Shown: positions 9,700 to 20,244 of the stretch, piece after piece
Layout: each line of letters opens with the position of its first letter
Numbering within the stretch: the stretch's first letter is position 1
NCBI GenBank assembly: GCA_902576115.1
Contig: CACGUE010000007.1
Coordinates: forward strand, 1-64,000
Direction of reading: 5' to 3'
DNA length: 64,000 nucleotides
From: an uncultured Pelagibacteraceae bacterium
GTDB lineage: Bacteria > Pseudomonadota > Alphaproteobacteria > Pelagibacterales > Pelagibacteraceae
The notes under the pieces: model-generated
Told to the model about the DNA's origin: nothing
Seen by the model: only the letters and a program-made list of their open reading frames with translations
Databases searched by the model: none
Position numbers and translations under genes: made by a program

Positions 9700-10451
9700 T
9701 TATTTAAATACATAGCAGCCTTTAAAACTCCATCAGTAGTTAAATTAGATTTTATTTTTACTCTTAGTTTTAAAGAATTTTTAAACATTTTTGCTAGTCC
9801 ACCAGTAAATATTATTTTATATTTTTTTTTGGTTTGTTTAATAATGGAATGAATTATATTGTCAATCAGACCAGAATAACCGAAGAAAAATCCAGAATTA
9901 ATTGCACTTATAGTATTTTTACCTACAACATTATTTGATTTTTTAAATTTTAAACTTGGTATTAAAGATGCTTTTTTTGATAAATTTTCTAATGATAGAT
10001 TTATTCCAGGAGCAATTACCCCTCCATTATAACTATTTGCTGAGATTACATCAAAATTAGTTGCTGTTCCAAAATCTACTACAATATAATTATTTTTATT
10101 GTCAATTACTGATATTGCATTAGCTAACCGATCGGAACCAATTTGTTTTCTATTAACTTTTATACTTAATAATTTACTTAAATTAAGATTTTTTAACTCA
10201 TTACAATTTGTATTAAAATATAATTTAAAATAATTTTTAATTTTCTTGTAACAGTTAGGAACAACGGAGCAGAATAAAATATGTTTTAATTTTTTATCAT
10301 ATTTTCTCAAAACATTTAAATTTTTTTTTAAATAATTTAAATTCACTTTGTTTGTAGAAAGTCTGATTTTTTTGATAATATTTTTGTTTTTATAAAGACA
10401 GATTTTTATATCTGTATTTCCAATATCTCCAATAATATAAAAATTAAGCAT
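9696..10451 (-). CDS. coaX: Type III pantothenate kinase
   Basis: Catalyses the first step of coenzyme A synthesis, pantothenate to 4'-phosphopantothenate. It has 251 residues of the ASKHA fold. Signatures visible are the N-terminal phosphate loop GDIGNTDIKICLYKN, the substrate motif GSDRLANAI, the catalytic-aspartate segment VVDFGTATNFDVI, and GGVIAPGI. The type III form is typical of alphaproteobacteria and commonly follows birA after the nuo operon. It overlaps birA by 8 bases and rnj by 4. Lysine and asparagine content is very high, as expected from base composition. Confidence 0.93.
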   Translation of the reverse strand: MLNFYIIGDIGNTDIKICLYKNKNIIKKIRLSTNKVNLNYLKKNLNVLRKYDKKLKHILFCSVVPNCYKKIKNYFKLYFNTNCNELKNLNLSKLLSIKVNRKQIGSDRLANAISVIDNKNNYIVVDFGTATNFDVISANSYNGGVIAPGINLSLENLSKKASLIPSLKFKKSNNVVGKNTISAINSGFFFGYSGLIDNIIHSIIKQTKKKYKIIFTGGLAKMFKNSLKLRVKIKSNLTTDGVLKAAMYLNK

Positions 10452-10962
10452 AATAAGAATATTTTTTTTCGAAGTAATTTTTTATAAAACTTATAATTTT
10501 AAATTTATTAATTTTATTATTATATTTATTTATATAAGTAGTTTCATATTCCTTTACAGTTGGACTACTTTTTATATTAATACCCACTCCAATAATTAGA
10601 AATTTAATTTCATTATAATAAATTATTTCTTGAAGAATTCCGCATACCTTTTTATTCATTATTTTTAAATCATTCGGTAGTTTAATACTAATTTTATATG
10701 GAACAATATTTTTTAAAATATTTTTTATTATTTTAAGATTTGAAAATGTAATTTTCTTTAAATTTAAACTTTCGCTAATAGGAAAAAAAATTGAAATAAA
10801 AAGATTTCCTCTTCTAGAAACCCATTTTTTTCCCCTTTGTCCTTTTCCATTAGTCTGGATATCGCTAGTAACTATACCTTGTTTTATGTTTTGTTTGATT
10901 AATCTTATTGCTGTATCATTAGTGCTTTTGACACCCTTATAAGAATATATTTTGAGTTTCAT
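10444..10962 (-). CDS. birA: Biotin-acetyl-CoA-carboxylase ligase, minimal form
   Basis: Attaches biotin to the carboxyl carrier protein via biotinyl-AMP. It has 172 residues covering only the catalytic domain: STNDTAIRL near residue 13, the biotin/ATP loop TNGKGQRGKKWVSRRGNLF (consensus GRGRRGRxW), and IKLPNDLKIMNKKVCGILQE, which includes the catalytic lysine. The N-terminal DNA-binding domain is absent, as in group I ligases, and the usual small C-terminal SH3-like domain of about 50 residues also appears to be missing. It overlaps nuoN by one base at its start. Confidence 0.85.
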   Translation of the reverse strand: MKLKIYSYKGVKSTNDTAIRLIKQNIKQGIVTSDIQTNGKGQRGKKWVSRRGNLFISIFFPISESLNLKKITFSNLKIIKNILKNIVPYKISIKLPNDLKIMNKKVCGILQEIIYYNEIKFLIIGVGINIKSSPTVKEYETTYINKYNNKINKFKIISFIKNYFEKKYSYYA

Positions 10963-12377
10963 TAATTTATTTTTATTTGTGAAATTATATCTACTATTCC
11001 ACTTGGATATATAAAGTAAGCAAGAATGAAAAAAGTTGATGCCACTAATGTAAATTTTAAACTTAAATTATGTTTCGATTCAAATTTTTCTTTTTCTGGA
11101 TCGAAATATATAGTCTTGATTATTCTTAGATAATAAAAAGCAGCGATTACTGTTGCTAGCAGTCCAACTATTGCTAAAAAATACATTTTTTCATTTATTA
11201 CAGCCACAAAAATATAAAATTTTGCAAAAAAACCAGCTAGTGGTGGTATTCCCGCTAAAGAGAATAGTACAACAAGCAATGATAATGACAGTAACGGATG
11301 ATTTTTTGAAAGACCCGATAAATCATCTATGTTCTCATAATATTTATCGTTTCGCTTAAGCATGAACAAACAACTAAAAAATGCTAAATTCATGACAAGA
11401 TAAATTGTTATATATGTAATAGAGCTCTGCACACCTTGCGTTGTACCAGTAGATAAACCTGCAAGGGCGTATCCCATATGACTAATTGAGCTATAGGCTA
11501 TTAGTCTTTTTAGATTTTTTTGACCAATTGCTGCTACTGCTCCGAATACCATTGATGCAATAGACAAAAATATAATTATCATTTGCCACTGATCACCTAA
11601 TTCATAAAAAGGAATGTATAGAAATCTAATAAATACAGTTAATGCAGCAATTTTTGGAAGTAATGCGAAAAAGACTGTTACAGATGTTGGTGAACCTTGA
11701 TAAACATCAGGTGCCCACATATGAAAAGGAACAGCAGAAATTTTAAAAGCTAATCCAACTAAAATAAATACTATTCCAAAAGTTAATCCATATTCTATTT
11801 CTTTTGTATTAATCATAATTTGATTAAAATTAGTCGTTTCTGAAAAACCATAAATAAGTGAACACCCATATAATAAAAGTCCAGATGAAAGAGCACTTAA
11901 AACAAAATATTTTAATCCAGATTCTGTTGATAGTAAATTATCTCTATTAAATGATGCTAACACATATAATGCCAATGATTGCAATTCTAATCCCATGTAA
12001 AAAACAATAAGATCATTTGAACTAATCATCACCATCATGCCTAAGATTGAGCATAAAATAAGAATTGGATATTCAATTTTGTTAATTTTATTAATCTGAA
12101 TGTATTTTGATGATGACATCATTACAAAAATTCCAGACAAAATTAAAAGAATTTTCATAAATCTAGCTAAACTATCTATATTGTAACTATTATTGAATAA
12201 TGATGATTGAATTTGTGTGTCTAAATTAATTATTAATGCTAAAGCAGCAACTAAACTTACTGTTGTTAAATTATAAACTAATTGAGAACTATTTTTCTTA
12301 AATACCCCAAATATTAATAAAAACATAATCATTATCGATATAAATAACTCTGGAATTATAAGTTGTAGATTTTCCAT
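10962..12377 (-). CDS. nuoN: NADH-quinone oxidoreductase subunit N
   Basis: Antiporter-like proton-pumping subunit of complex I in the inner membrane. It has 471 residues and about 14 transmembrane segments. The conserved glutamate lies in FYMGLELQSLALYVL. The discontinuous-helix lysine regions are recognisable in KISAVPFHMWAPDVYQGSP and KNLKRLIAYSSISHMGYAL. It is the last of the fourteen nuo genes and overlaps nuoM by one base. The following birA start overlaps its stop, so the nuo transcript probably continues into birA. Confidence 0.97.
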   Translation of the reverse strand: MENLQLIIPELFISIMIMFLLIFGVFKKNSSQLVYNLTTVSLVAALALIINLDTQIQSSLFNNSYNIDSLARFMKILLILSGIFVMMSSSKYIQINKINKIEYPILILCSILGMMVMISSNDLIVFYMGLELQSLALYVLASFNRDNLLSTESGLKYFVLSALSSGLLLYGCSLIYGFSETTNFNQIMINTKEIEYGLTFGIVFILVGLAFKISAVPFHMWAPDVYQGSPTSVTVFFALLPKIAALTVFIRFLYIPFYELGDQWQMIIIFLSIASMVFGAVAAIGQKNLKRLIAYSSISHMGYALAGLSTGTTQGVQSSITYITIYLVMNLAFFSCLFMLKRNDKYYENIDDLSGLSKNHPLLSLSLLVVLFSLAGIPPLAGFFAKFYIFVAVINEKMYFLAIVGLLATVIAAFYYLRIIKTIYFDPEKEKFESKHNLSLKFTLVASTFFILAYFIYPSGIVDIISQIKIN

Positions 12378-13873
12378 TATTCGCCTAATGCTAATTTATT
12401 AATCTTGTCTAAATCATTCATATCTATCATATTTGCAACTGATACCTCTATAGAGTTAATCAAAGGTTCTGGATAAAAACCAAAAAATATAATCGGTAAA
12501 ACTAAAAGCCATAATGTAACAATTTCGAATCTTTTTAAATCAACCATTTTTTTTACATCTTCATTAATTAATTTTCCAAAGATAATTCTCTTATATAACC
12601 AAAGCATATATGCCGCCCCCAAGATCACTCCTAGACTTGCTATCGTTGCTACTAGTATATTCTTTTTAAATGCACCCATTAAAACTAAAAATTCACCAAT
12701 AAAACCACTTGTTCCAGGCAATCCAAGAGCTCCTAAAGTAAAAACCATAAAAACTATTGCGTACTTTGGCATTATAGAAACTAAGCCTCCATATCTATTT
12801 ATAAGTCTTGTATGAAGTCTATCGTAAACAACTCCAACACATAAAAATAGTGCTGCAGATACCAAACCATGACTTATCATTTGAAAAATACTTCCTTCTA
12901 TTCCTTGCTGTGTCATTGTGAAAATACCTAGTGTTACAAATCCCATATGAGCTACGGATGAATAAGCTATTAGTTTTTTCATATCTTCCTGCATTAAGGC
13001 TACTAGTGATGTATAAATAATCGCTATCAAACTAAGTGTATAAACTAAAGGAACAAAATATAATGAAGCATCTGGAAACAAGCCTAGAGAAAACCTTATA
13101 AATCCATATCCAGCCATTTTTAAAAGTATTGCGGCTAGTAAAACTGAACCAGCAGTTGGTGCCTCTACATGAGCATCTGGTAACCATGTATGCACTGGCC
13201 ACATTGGTGTCTTAACAGCAAAAGAACTAAAAAATGCTAGCCATAATAAATTTTGGTACTTAGCGTCGATACCCAATTCGTATAACTTAATGACATCTGT
13301 TGTACCAGTTATCCAGTATATTGATATAATAGCAACCAGCATTAAAACTGAACCTAGCAAAGTATATAAAAAGAATTTAAATGCTGAATAAACTCTTCTT
13401 TCTCCACCCCATATACCAATAATTAAAAACATTGGAATCAGACCAGCTTCAAAAAATAAATAAAATACAACTAAGTCCAACGAGCAAAAGACGCCAATCA
13501 TAAATGTTTCAAGTATCAAGATTGCTATTAAAAAATCTTTTAATCTATTTTTTATAGTTGCATTTACAGTTATTACACAAATTGGAGTAATGAATGTTGT
13601 AAGTAAAATAAATAAAATTGATATCCCGTCTACTCCAACTTTGTAATTAACAAATCCTGAAATCCATTCTCTTTCTTCAACAAACTGAAAGTCAACTATA
13701 GATTTATCAAAAACAATCCATAAATATAAAGACAAGAAAAAATTAGCTAAAGTTATAAAAAGGGCAACATATTTGCTACTTTGATATTGAGAATTAGACG
13801 ATCTAACAAAAAAAATAAATAAGGTTCCTATTGCTGGAAGTAAAATTAATGATGATAGAATTGGGAAATTCAT
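12377..13873 (-). CDS. nuoM: NADH-quinone oxidoreductase subunit M
   Basis: Antiporter-like proton-pumping subunit of complex I, 498 residues with about 14 transmembrane segments. The essential glutamate region is FYLFFEAGLIPMFLIIGIW, and the lysine-bearing pumping regions include KTPMWPVHTWLPDAHVEAP and MKKLIAYSSVAHMGF. The VHTWLPDAHVEAPTAGSV text distinguishes it from NuoL and NuoN. It is separated from nuoL by one base and overlaps nuoN by one base. Confidence 0.97.
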   Translation of the reverse strand: MNFPILSSLILLPAIGTLFIFFVRSSNSQYQSSKYVALFITLANFFLSLYLWIVFDKSIVDFQFVEEREWISGFVNYKVGVDGISILFILLTTFITPICVITVNATIKNRLKDFLIAILILETFMIGVFCSLDLVVFYLFFEAGLIPMFLIIGIWGGERRVYSAFKFFLYTLLGSVLMLVAIISIYWITGTTDVIKLYELGIDAKYQNLLWLAFFSSFAVKTPMWPVHTWLPDAHVEAPTAGSVLLAAILLKMAGYGFIRFSLGLFPDASLYFVPLVYTLSLIAIIYTSLVALMQEDMKKLIAYSSVAHMGFVTLGIFTMTQQGIEGSIFQMISHGLVSAALFLCVGVVYDRLHTRLINRYGGLVSIMPKYAIVFMVFTLGALGLPGTSGFIGEFLVLMGAFKKNILVATIASLGVILGAAYMLWLYKRIIFGKLINEDVKKMVDLKRFEIVTLWLLVLPIIFFGFYPEPLINSIEVSVANMIDMNDLDKINKLALGE

Positions 13874-13874
13874 A

Positions 13875-15788
13875 TTATTTTACTATTAATAAAGTTAATA
13901 AAATTGAAAAACCTAGAAGCATTATAAAGGCATACTGATAAATATAACCTGATTGAAACTTTACTGCTTTAAAAGAAAAAAGTTTTACCAAATTTGAAAT
14001 TCCATCTGGTCCAAATTTATCGATTATTAATCCATCAATTTTTTTCCAAAGAAATATTCCAAAACTTTTTGAAGGTTTAATAAAAATTTGATCATACAAT
14101 TCGTCAAAATACCATTTTTTTTGTAGAAAAATGTAAACTGGCATATTTATGGAAACTATTTCATTTACAATTTTAGTATTTTTAACAAATAGATAATATG
14201 ACAATGGAATTGTTAGAACTACTAATGTAGGAGTTAAAAACAAAAACCAAGTTGGAGGATGTTCTTTTCCTAATGGTTCTAGAAATTTTATAGACTCTCC
14301 CCAAAAGTTATACATTTTATCATGACCGATAAATAATTCTTTAAATAAAAATCCTGAAAAAACTGCACCAACAGCTAATAATACTAAAGGTAACATCATA
14401 CTCAATGGGGACTCGTGCATTGTATCAATACTAAGATCTTTATTTTTGTAATCTCCATGAAAAGTTTTAAATATTAATCTCCATGAGTATATAGAAGTCA
14501 TTACAGCAGTTAACACACCTATGCCAGCAGCATAAATTCCAAATTTTGTTTCACTTATATAAGCAAATTCAATTATTGCATCTTTGGAATAAAAACCTGA
14601 TAAAAAAGGAAATCCTGTTAAAGCTAAAGTACCAACAACCATTAATGTATATGTGTAGGGTAATTTTTTAAATACTCCCCCCATCTTAGTAACATCTTGT
14701 TCATCTTTAAATGAATGAATTACTGATCCAGAGCCTAAGAAAAGTAGAGCTTTAAAAAAAGCATGTGTAAATAAATGAAACATTGCAACATTGTATGCAC
14801 CTACACCTGCTGCAAAAAACATGTATCCCAACTGACTACATGTTGAATAAGCAATAATTTTTTTTATATCTGTTTGTACTAATGCAACTGAAGCTGCAAA
14901 AAAAGCTGTGGTCATCCCAACTAATGTGATTACAGACAAAGCTAATTCTGAATACTCATAAATTGGAGAACATCTTACTACTAAAAAAACTCCTGCAGTT
15001 ACCATTGTGGCTGCATGAATTAATGCGGATACTGGCGTTGGACCTTCCATAGCATCTGGTAACCATGTATGAAGCAAAAATTGAGCTGACTTTCCCATTG
15101 CTCCAATAAAAAGCAATAAACAAATTAAATCTATTGTATTAAATTCAAAAGATAGAAAATTTATCTTTTGATCTATAATATCAGGTATTTTAAGAAAAAC
15201 TTCGTCGTAATTTACTGTCCCAAAAATATAAAATATTAAAAAAATTCCCAATGCAAAACCAAAGTCACCAACTCTATTTACTATAAAAGCCTTAATAGCA
15301 GCAGCATTAGCAGTTTCTTTTTTATACCAAAAACCAATTAAAAAGTACGAGCAAAGGCCAACTCCTTCCCATCCAAAAAATAATTGCAAAAAATTATCTG
15401 ATGTTACTAACGTTAACATGGCGAATGTAAATAATGATAGATAGGACATGAATCTTGGTTTATGTGGGTCATGAGACATGTAACCAACAGAATAGATATG
15501 AACTAAGGATGAAACTAGAGTAACTACAACTAACATTACTGCAGAAAGAGCATCAACTTTAATTGACCAATTTACATTTAAAGATCCTGAATTTATCCAA
15601 GTTGCGATAATTGCATTATGCTCATATCCTGATGAAACAACTTTAAAAAATATAAACAAAGATAATAATGCCGAAATAGAAACCAAAATACACGTGATTA
15701 ATTGCGATAATCTATCACCAATGGTTTTGCCAAAAAAACCCGATATGATTGAACCTATCAAAGGTAAAAATAATATTAAGTATTCCAT
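13875..15788 (-). CDS. nuoL: NADH-quinone oxidoreductase subunit L
   Basis: Distal antiporter-like proton-pumping subunit of complex I, 637 residues. Conserved parts are FFGWEGVGLCSYFLIGFWY, FLLHTWLPDAMEGPTPVSAL, and DIKKIIAYSTCSQLGYMF. The C-terminal part carries the long lateral helix region and a last transmembrane segment (about residues 610-635). It abuts nuoK with no spacing. Confidence 0.98.
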   Translation of the reverse strand: MEYLILFLPLIGSIISGFFGKTIGDRLSQLITCILVSISALLSLFIFFKVVSSGYEHNAIIATWINSGSLNVNWSIKVDALSAVMLVVVTLVSSLVHIYSVGYMSHDPHKPRFMSYLSLFTFAMLTLVTSDNFLQLFFGWEGVGLCSYFLIGFWYKKETANAAAIKAFIVNRVGDFGFALGIFLIFYIFGTVNYDEVFLKIPDIIDQKINFLSFEFNTIDLICLLLFIGAMGKSAQFLLHTWLPDAMEGPTPVSALIHAATMVTAGVFLVVRCSPIYEYSELALSVITLVGMTTAFFAASVALVQTDIKKIIAYSTCSQLGYMFFAAGVGAYNVAMFHLFTHAFFKALLFLGSGSVIHSFKDEQDVTKMGGVFKKLPYTYTLMVVGTLALTGFPFLSGFYSKDAIIEFAYISETKFGIYAAGIGVLTAVMTSIYSWRLIFKTFHGDYKNKDLSIDTMHESPLSMMLPLVLLAVGAVFSGFLFKELFIGHDKMYNFWGESIKFLEPLGKEHPPTWFLFLTPTLVVLTIPLSYYLFVKNTKIVNEIVSINMPVYIFLQKKWYFDELYDQIFIKPSKSFGIFLWKKIDGLIIDKFGPDGISNLVKLFSFKAVKFQSGYIYQYAFIMLLGFSILLTLLIVK

Positions 15789-16100
15789 TTACCCTTTCAA
15801 TCTGTCGATTTCTTCAACTCTTATTGTTCCAGAATTTCTGTAGTAAACTACAATAATTGCAAGTCCTATTGCGGCCTCAGCTGCAGCCACTGTTAATATG
15901 AATAATGTGAAAACCTGGCCGCTCAAATCGTTAATAAAAATAGAAAAAGATACTAAATTTATATTTACAGCTAAAAGTATTAATTCAATGCTCATCAATA
16001 TAACAATAATATTTTTTCTATTTAGAAAAATACCCACAATACCAATTGTGAATATAATAGCTGCGAGAGTTAAGTAATGTCCAAGACCAATACTAAGCAT
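15789..16100 (-). CDS. nuoK: NADH-quinone oxidoreductase subunit K
   Basis: Small three-helix membrane subunit of complex I, 103 residues, the normal length. The two conserved membrane glutamates of the proton channel are visible in [18 protein letters not shown] (about residue 38) and [18 protein letters not shown] (about residue 74). The start lies inside the end of nuoJ with an 8-base overlap. Confidence 0.97.
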   Translation of the reverse strand: MLSIGLGHYLTLAAIIFTIGIVGIFLNRKNIIVILMSIELILLAVNINLVSFSIFINDLSGQVFTLFILTVAAAEAAIGLAIIVVYYRNSGTIRVEEIDRLKG

Positions 16101-16725
16101 CTATTTTAACTCCTTTATTATTTTCAACATCAACTAATTCAATACCATCTTTTCTATCTCTAGATATTTGTTTAAAATAACTTTGTCTTTTTACTCCAGA
16201 TCTTTGTCTGAAGGTCAATACAATTGCTCCGATCATGGCTACCAATAAAACCATTCCAGATAATTGAAACAAATGAATATAATCAGTATATATAACGCTT
16301 CCTAAAGATTGGGTATTTGTTAAGTCAGTATTTATTTCAATCGCAATTGAATCTAACAAATCTGGTTTATATTTCCATCCACCTATAACAATAATTAATT
16401 CAAAAAATATAATTATACTTACTAATAGACCAACTGGAATATGGGAACTTCTTCCACTAGAATTAAACCATTCATTTTTTTGTTGAGCCACATTTAACAT
16501 CATAACAACAAATAAAAATAATACTGCCACTGCTCCAACGTATACAATAAGCATTATCATTCCTAAAAATTCGGCACCAATCATGATGAATAGGCAAGAA
16601 ATACTAATAAAGTCCAATATTAAAAAAAAAACTGAATTAACTGTGTTTTTCGAAACAGTTACCATAATTGCAGAGACAATTGCAATCAGTGAAAATATAT
16701 AAAAGACTATTGCGTGAGCAATCAT
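16093..16725 (-). CDS. nuoJ: NADH-quinone oxidoreductase subunit J
   Basis: Five-helix membrane subunit of complex I, 210 residues. The conserved third-helix text [29 protein letters not shown] (quoted here only as a region, about residues 50-80) includes the family's pi-bulge helix. The C-terminal 30 residues are a charged cytoplasmic tail typical of alphaproteobacterial NuoJ. It starts three bases after nuoI and overlaps nuoK by 8. Confidence 0.96.
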   Translation of the reverse strand: MIAHAIVFYIFSLIAIVSAIMVTVSKNTVNSVFFLILDFISISCLFIMIGAEFLGMIMLIVYVGAVAVLFLFVVMMLNVAQQKNEWFNSSGRSSHIPVGLLVSIIIFFELIIVIGGWKYKPDLLDSIAIEINTDLTNTQSLGSVIYTDYIHLFQLSGMVLLVAMIGAIVLTFRQRSGVKRQSYFKQISRDRKDGIELVDVENNKGVKIDA

Positions 16726-16728
16726 TGA

Positions 16729-17214
16729 TTATCTGTGGGAGCTATCAGCATTAATATTTGCTGCTAAAATATTCTCCCATCTATCTCCATTCTCTAACAA
16801 CTTTTCTTTGTTATAGTAAAGTTCTTCTCTTGTTTCTGTAGCAAATTCAAAATTTGGACCTTGCACAATCGCATCAACTGGACAAGATTGTTCGCATAAA
16901 CCACAATAAATACATTTTAACATATCAATATCATAACGAGTAGTCTTTCTACTTCCATCTTCTCTCTCGCTAGACTCTATAGTTATAGCCTGAGCAGGAC
17001 AAACAGCTTCACATAGTTTACAAGCAATACATCTCTCCTCACCATTTGGATATCTTCTTAGCGCATGCTCTCCTCTTGCTCTAGGACTAATTGAACCTTT
17101 TTCAAATGGATAATTAATTGTTTTTTTTGGTTTAAATATCTCTTTTATTGCCATGATTAATCCTGTTAAAAAATCAATCATAAAAATTGTTTTGAAAAAC
17201 CTTATTAAGCTCAT
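16729..17214 (-). CDS. nuoI: NADH-quinone oxidoreductase subunit I
   Basis: Ferredoxin-like subunit of complex I that carries two 4Fe-4S clusters (N6a, N6b) toward the quinone site. Motifs are [16 protein letters not shown] and [16 protein letters not shown]. The ORF track starts at 17238 with a TTG inside nuoH. The ATG at 17214 ([12 protein letters not shown]) is a better start, one base after the nuoH stop, and gives 161 residues, the usual size for alphaproteobacterial NuoI with its N-terminal amphipathic anchor. Confidence 0.95.
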   Translation of the reverse strand: MSLIRFFKTIFMIDFLTGLIMAIKEIFKPKKTINYPFEKGSISPRARGEHALRRYPNGEERCIACKLCEAVCPAQAITIESSEREDGSRKTTRYDIDMLKCIYCGLCEQSCPVDAIVQGPNFEFATETREELYYNKEKLLENGDRWENILAANINADSSHR

Positions 17215-17215
17215 T

Positions 17216-18214
17216 CTAATTCCCCGGTAATAAATCAAAATACATTAAAAAACTTGCAGTTAATACTACATAAATCAATGAAAATGGTAGAAAAATTTTC
17301 CATCCGAGTTTCATTAATTGATCATACCTGTATCTAGGTACTATTGCTTTTATCAAAGCAAATAAGATAAATAAAAAGAGTATTTTTAAGATTAACCATA
17401 TTGGAGCCGGAATAACGTTAAATGGAAATAAATCTATGGGAGATAACCAGCCACCAAGAAATAAAATAGATCCCATTGCACACATAAGTAAAATGTTAGC
17501 ATACTCCCCTAACCAAAACATTGCATACATCATTCCAGAGTATTCTGTCTGGTAACCTGCAACTAACTCTGCCTCAGCTTCGGGCAAATCAAAAGGTGGT
17601 CTGTTAGTTTCTGCTAAGGCTGAAATAAAAAAAATTATAAACATTGGGAATAGAGGTATTACAAACCATAAATCTTTTTGAGCTAAAACGATGTCACTTA
17701 GATTTAATGAACCTACACAAAGTAATACATTTATAATTATTACACCTATGGAAACTTCATAAGAAACCATTTGAGCAGCTGATCTAATTGCTCCTAGAAA
17801 AGGATACTTTGAATTAGATGCCCATCCACCCATAATTATTCCATAAACACCTAAAGATGAAACTGCAAAAAGATATAAAATACCAACATTGATATCTGCT
17901 AATACAAATGTTTCACTAAAAGGAATTACCGCCCAAGCAATTAATGCCAATGTCATTGTAACTATTGGGGCTAATATAAATATAACTTTATTTGAGCTTG
18001 CTGGAATGATTATTTCTTTAAAAATGTATTTTAAAGCGTCAGCTAATGTTTGAAATAATCCAAATGGACCAACAACGTTAGGACCTCTTCTTTTTTGAAC
18101 AAAGGCCCATACTCTTCTATCTAACCAAACAATCATTGCAACAGATACTAAAACTGGGATCAATAGAAACAGAATTTTATAAATTTGTTCAAAAAATATA
18201 AATAGTTCAGCCAT
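17216..18214 (-). CDS. nuoH: NADH-quinone oxidoreductase subunit H
   Basis: Eight-helix membrane subunit of complex I that forms much of the quinone-binding cavity, 332 residues. Conserved text is [20 protein letters not shown], the loop [19 protein letters not shown], and [11 protein letters not shown]. These are hallmark NuoH/ND1 sequences facing the NuoB-NuoD quinone chamber. The start overlaps the nuoG stop by one base. Confidence 0.98.
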   Translation of the reverse strand: MAELFIFFEQIYKILFLLIPVLVSVAMIVWLDRRVWAFVQKRRGPNVVGPFGLFQTLADALKYIFKEIIIPASSNKVIFILAPIVTMTLALIAWAVIPFSETFVLADINVGILYLFAVSSLGVYGIIMGGWASNSKYPFLGAIRSAAQMVSYEVSIGVIIINVLLCVGSLNLSDIVLAQKDLWFVIPLFPMFIIFFISALAETNRPPFDLPEAEAELVAGYQTEYSGMMYAMFWLGEYANILLMCAMGSILFLGGWLSPIDLFPFNVIPAPIWLILKILFLFILFALIKAIVPRYRYDQLMKLGWKIFLPFSLIYVVLTASFLMYFDLLPGN

Positions 18215-20244
18215 TAATTATCAGTTCCAGTTTTTGGTAAACTCATTCTAATATTTTTACACTCTGACATTGTTTTTGATGCTCTTGCTATTACATTGGA
18301 GTGATAATAATCAATCTCTTCAGTAATAATTTTTTCTGATTTAAAATTATATTCGGGCACCTCAAAATCTGCTTCTTTTTTATTATTAAGATTTAAATAA
18401 TTTATTAATGAGTCGATAAGTAGATTTTTATCCTTATATAAATTTTTTCTCTTAATGAATGAGGATAATTCATTTATTATTTGCCAATCCTCTTTGGCTT
18501 CACCTGGTGGATATGATGCCTTGTACGCTTTTTGTAACTTTCCTTCCAGGTTAGTAAAATAACCATCTTGTTCTGTGTAAGTAGCACCAGGCAAAATTAC
18601 ATCAGCAATACTTGCACCTTTATCACCGTGACTACCTATATATATTATAAATTCTTTTTTCTTATCAAATTTTAAATTATCTTGACCAAATAAAATTAAA
18701 ACTTCAAAGTTATTATTTTCTAATTTATCTAATATTTCAAAGCTAGAATTTTTTGACAATACATTTAAATCATATGAACCTACTGTAGATGAATTTTTTG
18801 ATAATATATTTAATGCATTCCACTCATCAGAAATTTTACCATTTTCTAATAGATAATTTTTGAATTCTTCAAAAATATAAGGTGCCGACTTAAGTTTAAG
18901 AACTGATTGTCCAAAAATTATACTCGGATATTTGGATTTATTAATCTTTTCTGAAATTTCATGCTTATTATCAATGATATCTTTTATAGTGTCGGTATTA
19001 TTCGATATAACTTTGTAAGGATAAGTTAAATCACCAACATCACCTAAAGATATAATTTCGGTCTTATTTTTTAAATAATTTTTTCTAATTCTTGAGTTTA
19101 ATATTGTTGCTTCAAATCTTGGATTTGTACCTATTAGAATTATTAAATCACTTTTTTCTAATCCTTCAATGGAACTGTTAAATAAATAATTACTTCTTAC
19201 ATTTGTATTAATATATAATTTTTCATATCTAGATTCCAAATTTTCAGACTTGATCGTTTTTTCAAAAAAATCTTTTGCTGCATATGTAGTTTCCATATTT
19301 GTCATGTCACCTATAAATCCGGCAATTTTCTCAGACTTTGTTTTTGAAATTCTTTCAGATGCAGCTTTAAAAGCTTCGTTCCAACTTGATGGCTTTAATT
19401 TATTATTAATCTTAATGAAAGGAGTGTCTAATCTTTGATTTTTTAGGCCATCACAAGCATATCTTGTTTTATCAGATATCCATTCTTCATTTATTTCCTC
19501 GTTAATTCTTGGAAGAACTCTTTTAACTTCCCATCCATATGTATCCACTCTTATATTTGATCCAACGGCATCCATTACATCAATCGTCTCAGTTTTTTTA
19601 AGTTCCCATGGTCTAGCTTCAAATACATAAGGTTTTGATGTAAGTGCTCCGACAGGACATAAGTCAATAACATTAGCTGAGAGTTCGGATTCCATAGCTT
19701 TTTCCAAATAAGTGGTGATTTGCATATTTTCACCTCTGCCAATTGCTCCAAGTTCTGGTACGCCAGCAACTTCTGTTGCAAATCGAATACATCTAGTGCA
19801 ATGAATGCATCTTGTCATTTGAGTTTTAATTAAAGGACCCATATATTTTTCGGGCACATATCTTTTATTTTCTTTAAATCTTGATTTATCAATTCCGTAA
19901 TACATGGATTGATCTTGTAAATCACATTCTCCACCTTGATCACATACTGGACAATCAAGTGGATGGTTTGCTAGTAAAAATTCCATTACACCTTTTCTTG
20001 CTTTTTTCACTTTTTCAGTATTAGTTTTAAGCACCATCCCCTCTGCGGCAGGCATCGCACAAGAGGCTATTGGTTTAGGAGATTTTTCCATTTCAACTAA
20101 ACACATTCTACAATTACCAGCTATAGATAATTTTTCATGATAACAAAATCTTGGTATTTCTGCTCCAGCTTGTTCACAAGCTTGTAATACTGTGGTTCCT
20201 TCTTCTACCTCAACATCAATATCATTTACCTTAAGTTTAAGCAT
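18214..20244 (-). CDS. nuoG: NADH-quinone oxidoreductase subunit G
   Basis: Large peripheral iron-sulfur subunit of complex I, 676 residues. The N-terminal ferredoxin domain (1-80) has 2Fe-2S ligands in [15 protein letters not shown]. The following segment [11 protein letters not shown], with its upstream histidine, binds N5. [17 protein letters not shown] with a distal cysteine binds N4. The rest (about residue 220 onward) is a degenerate molybdopterin-oxidoreductase domain. Its C-terminal half is less conserved and lysine-rich. The start overlaps nuoF by 8 bases. Confidence 0.97.
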   Translation of the reverse strand: MLKLKVNDIDVEVEEGTTVLQACEQAGAEIPRFCYHEKLSIAGNCRMCLVEMEKSPKPIASCAMPAAEGMVLKTNTEKVKKARKGVMEFLLANHPLDCPVCDQGGECDLQDQSMYYGIDKSRFKENKRYVPEKYMGPLIKTQMTRCIHCTRCIRFATEVAGVPELGAIGRGENMQITTYLEKAMESELSANVIDLCPVGALTSKPYVFEARPWELKKTETIDVMDAVGSNIRVDTYGWEVKRVLPRINEEINEEWISDKTRYACDGLKNQRLDTPFIKINNKLKPSSWNEAFKAASERISKTKSEKIAGFIGDMTNMETTYAAKDFFEKTIKSENLESRYEKLYINTNVRSNYLFNSSIEGLEKSDLIILIGTNPRFEATILNSRIRKNYLKNKTEIISLGDVGDLTYPYKVISNNTDTIKDIIDNKHEISEKINKSKYPSIIFGQSVLKLKSAPYIFEEFKNYLLENGKISDEWNALNILSKNSSTVGSYDLNVLSKNSSFEILDKLENNNFEVLILFGQDNLKFDKKKEFIIYIGSHGDKGASIADVILPGATYTEQDGYFTNLEGKLQKAYKASYPPGEAKEDWQIINELSSFIKRKNLYKDKNLLIDSLINYLNLNNKKEADFEVPEYNFKSEKIITEEIDYYHSNVIARASKTMSECKNIRMSLPKTGTDN

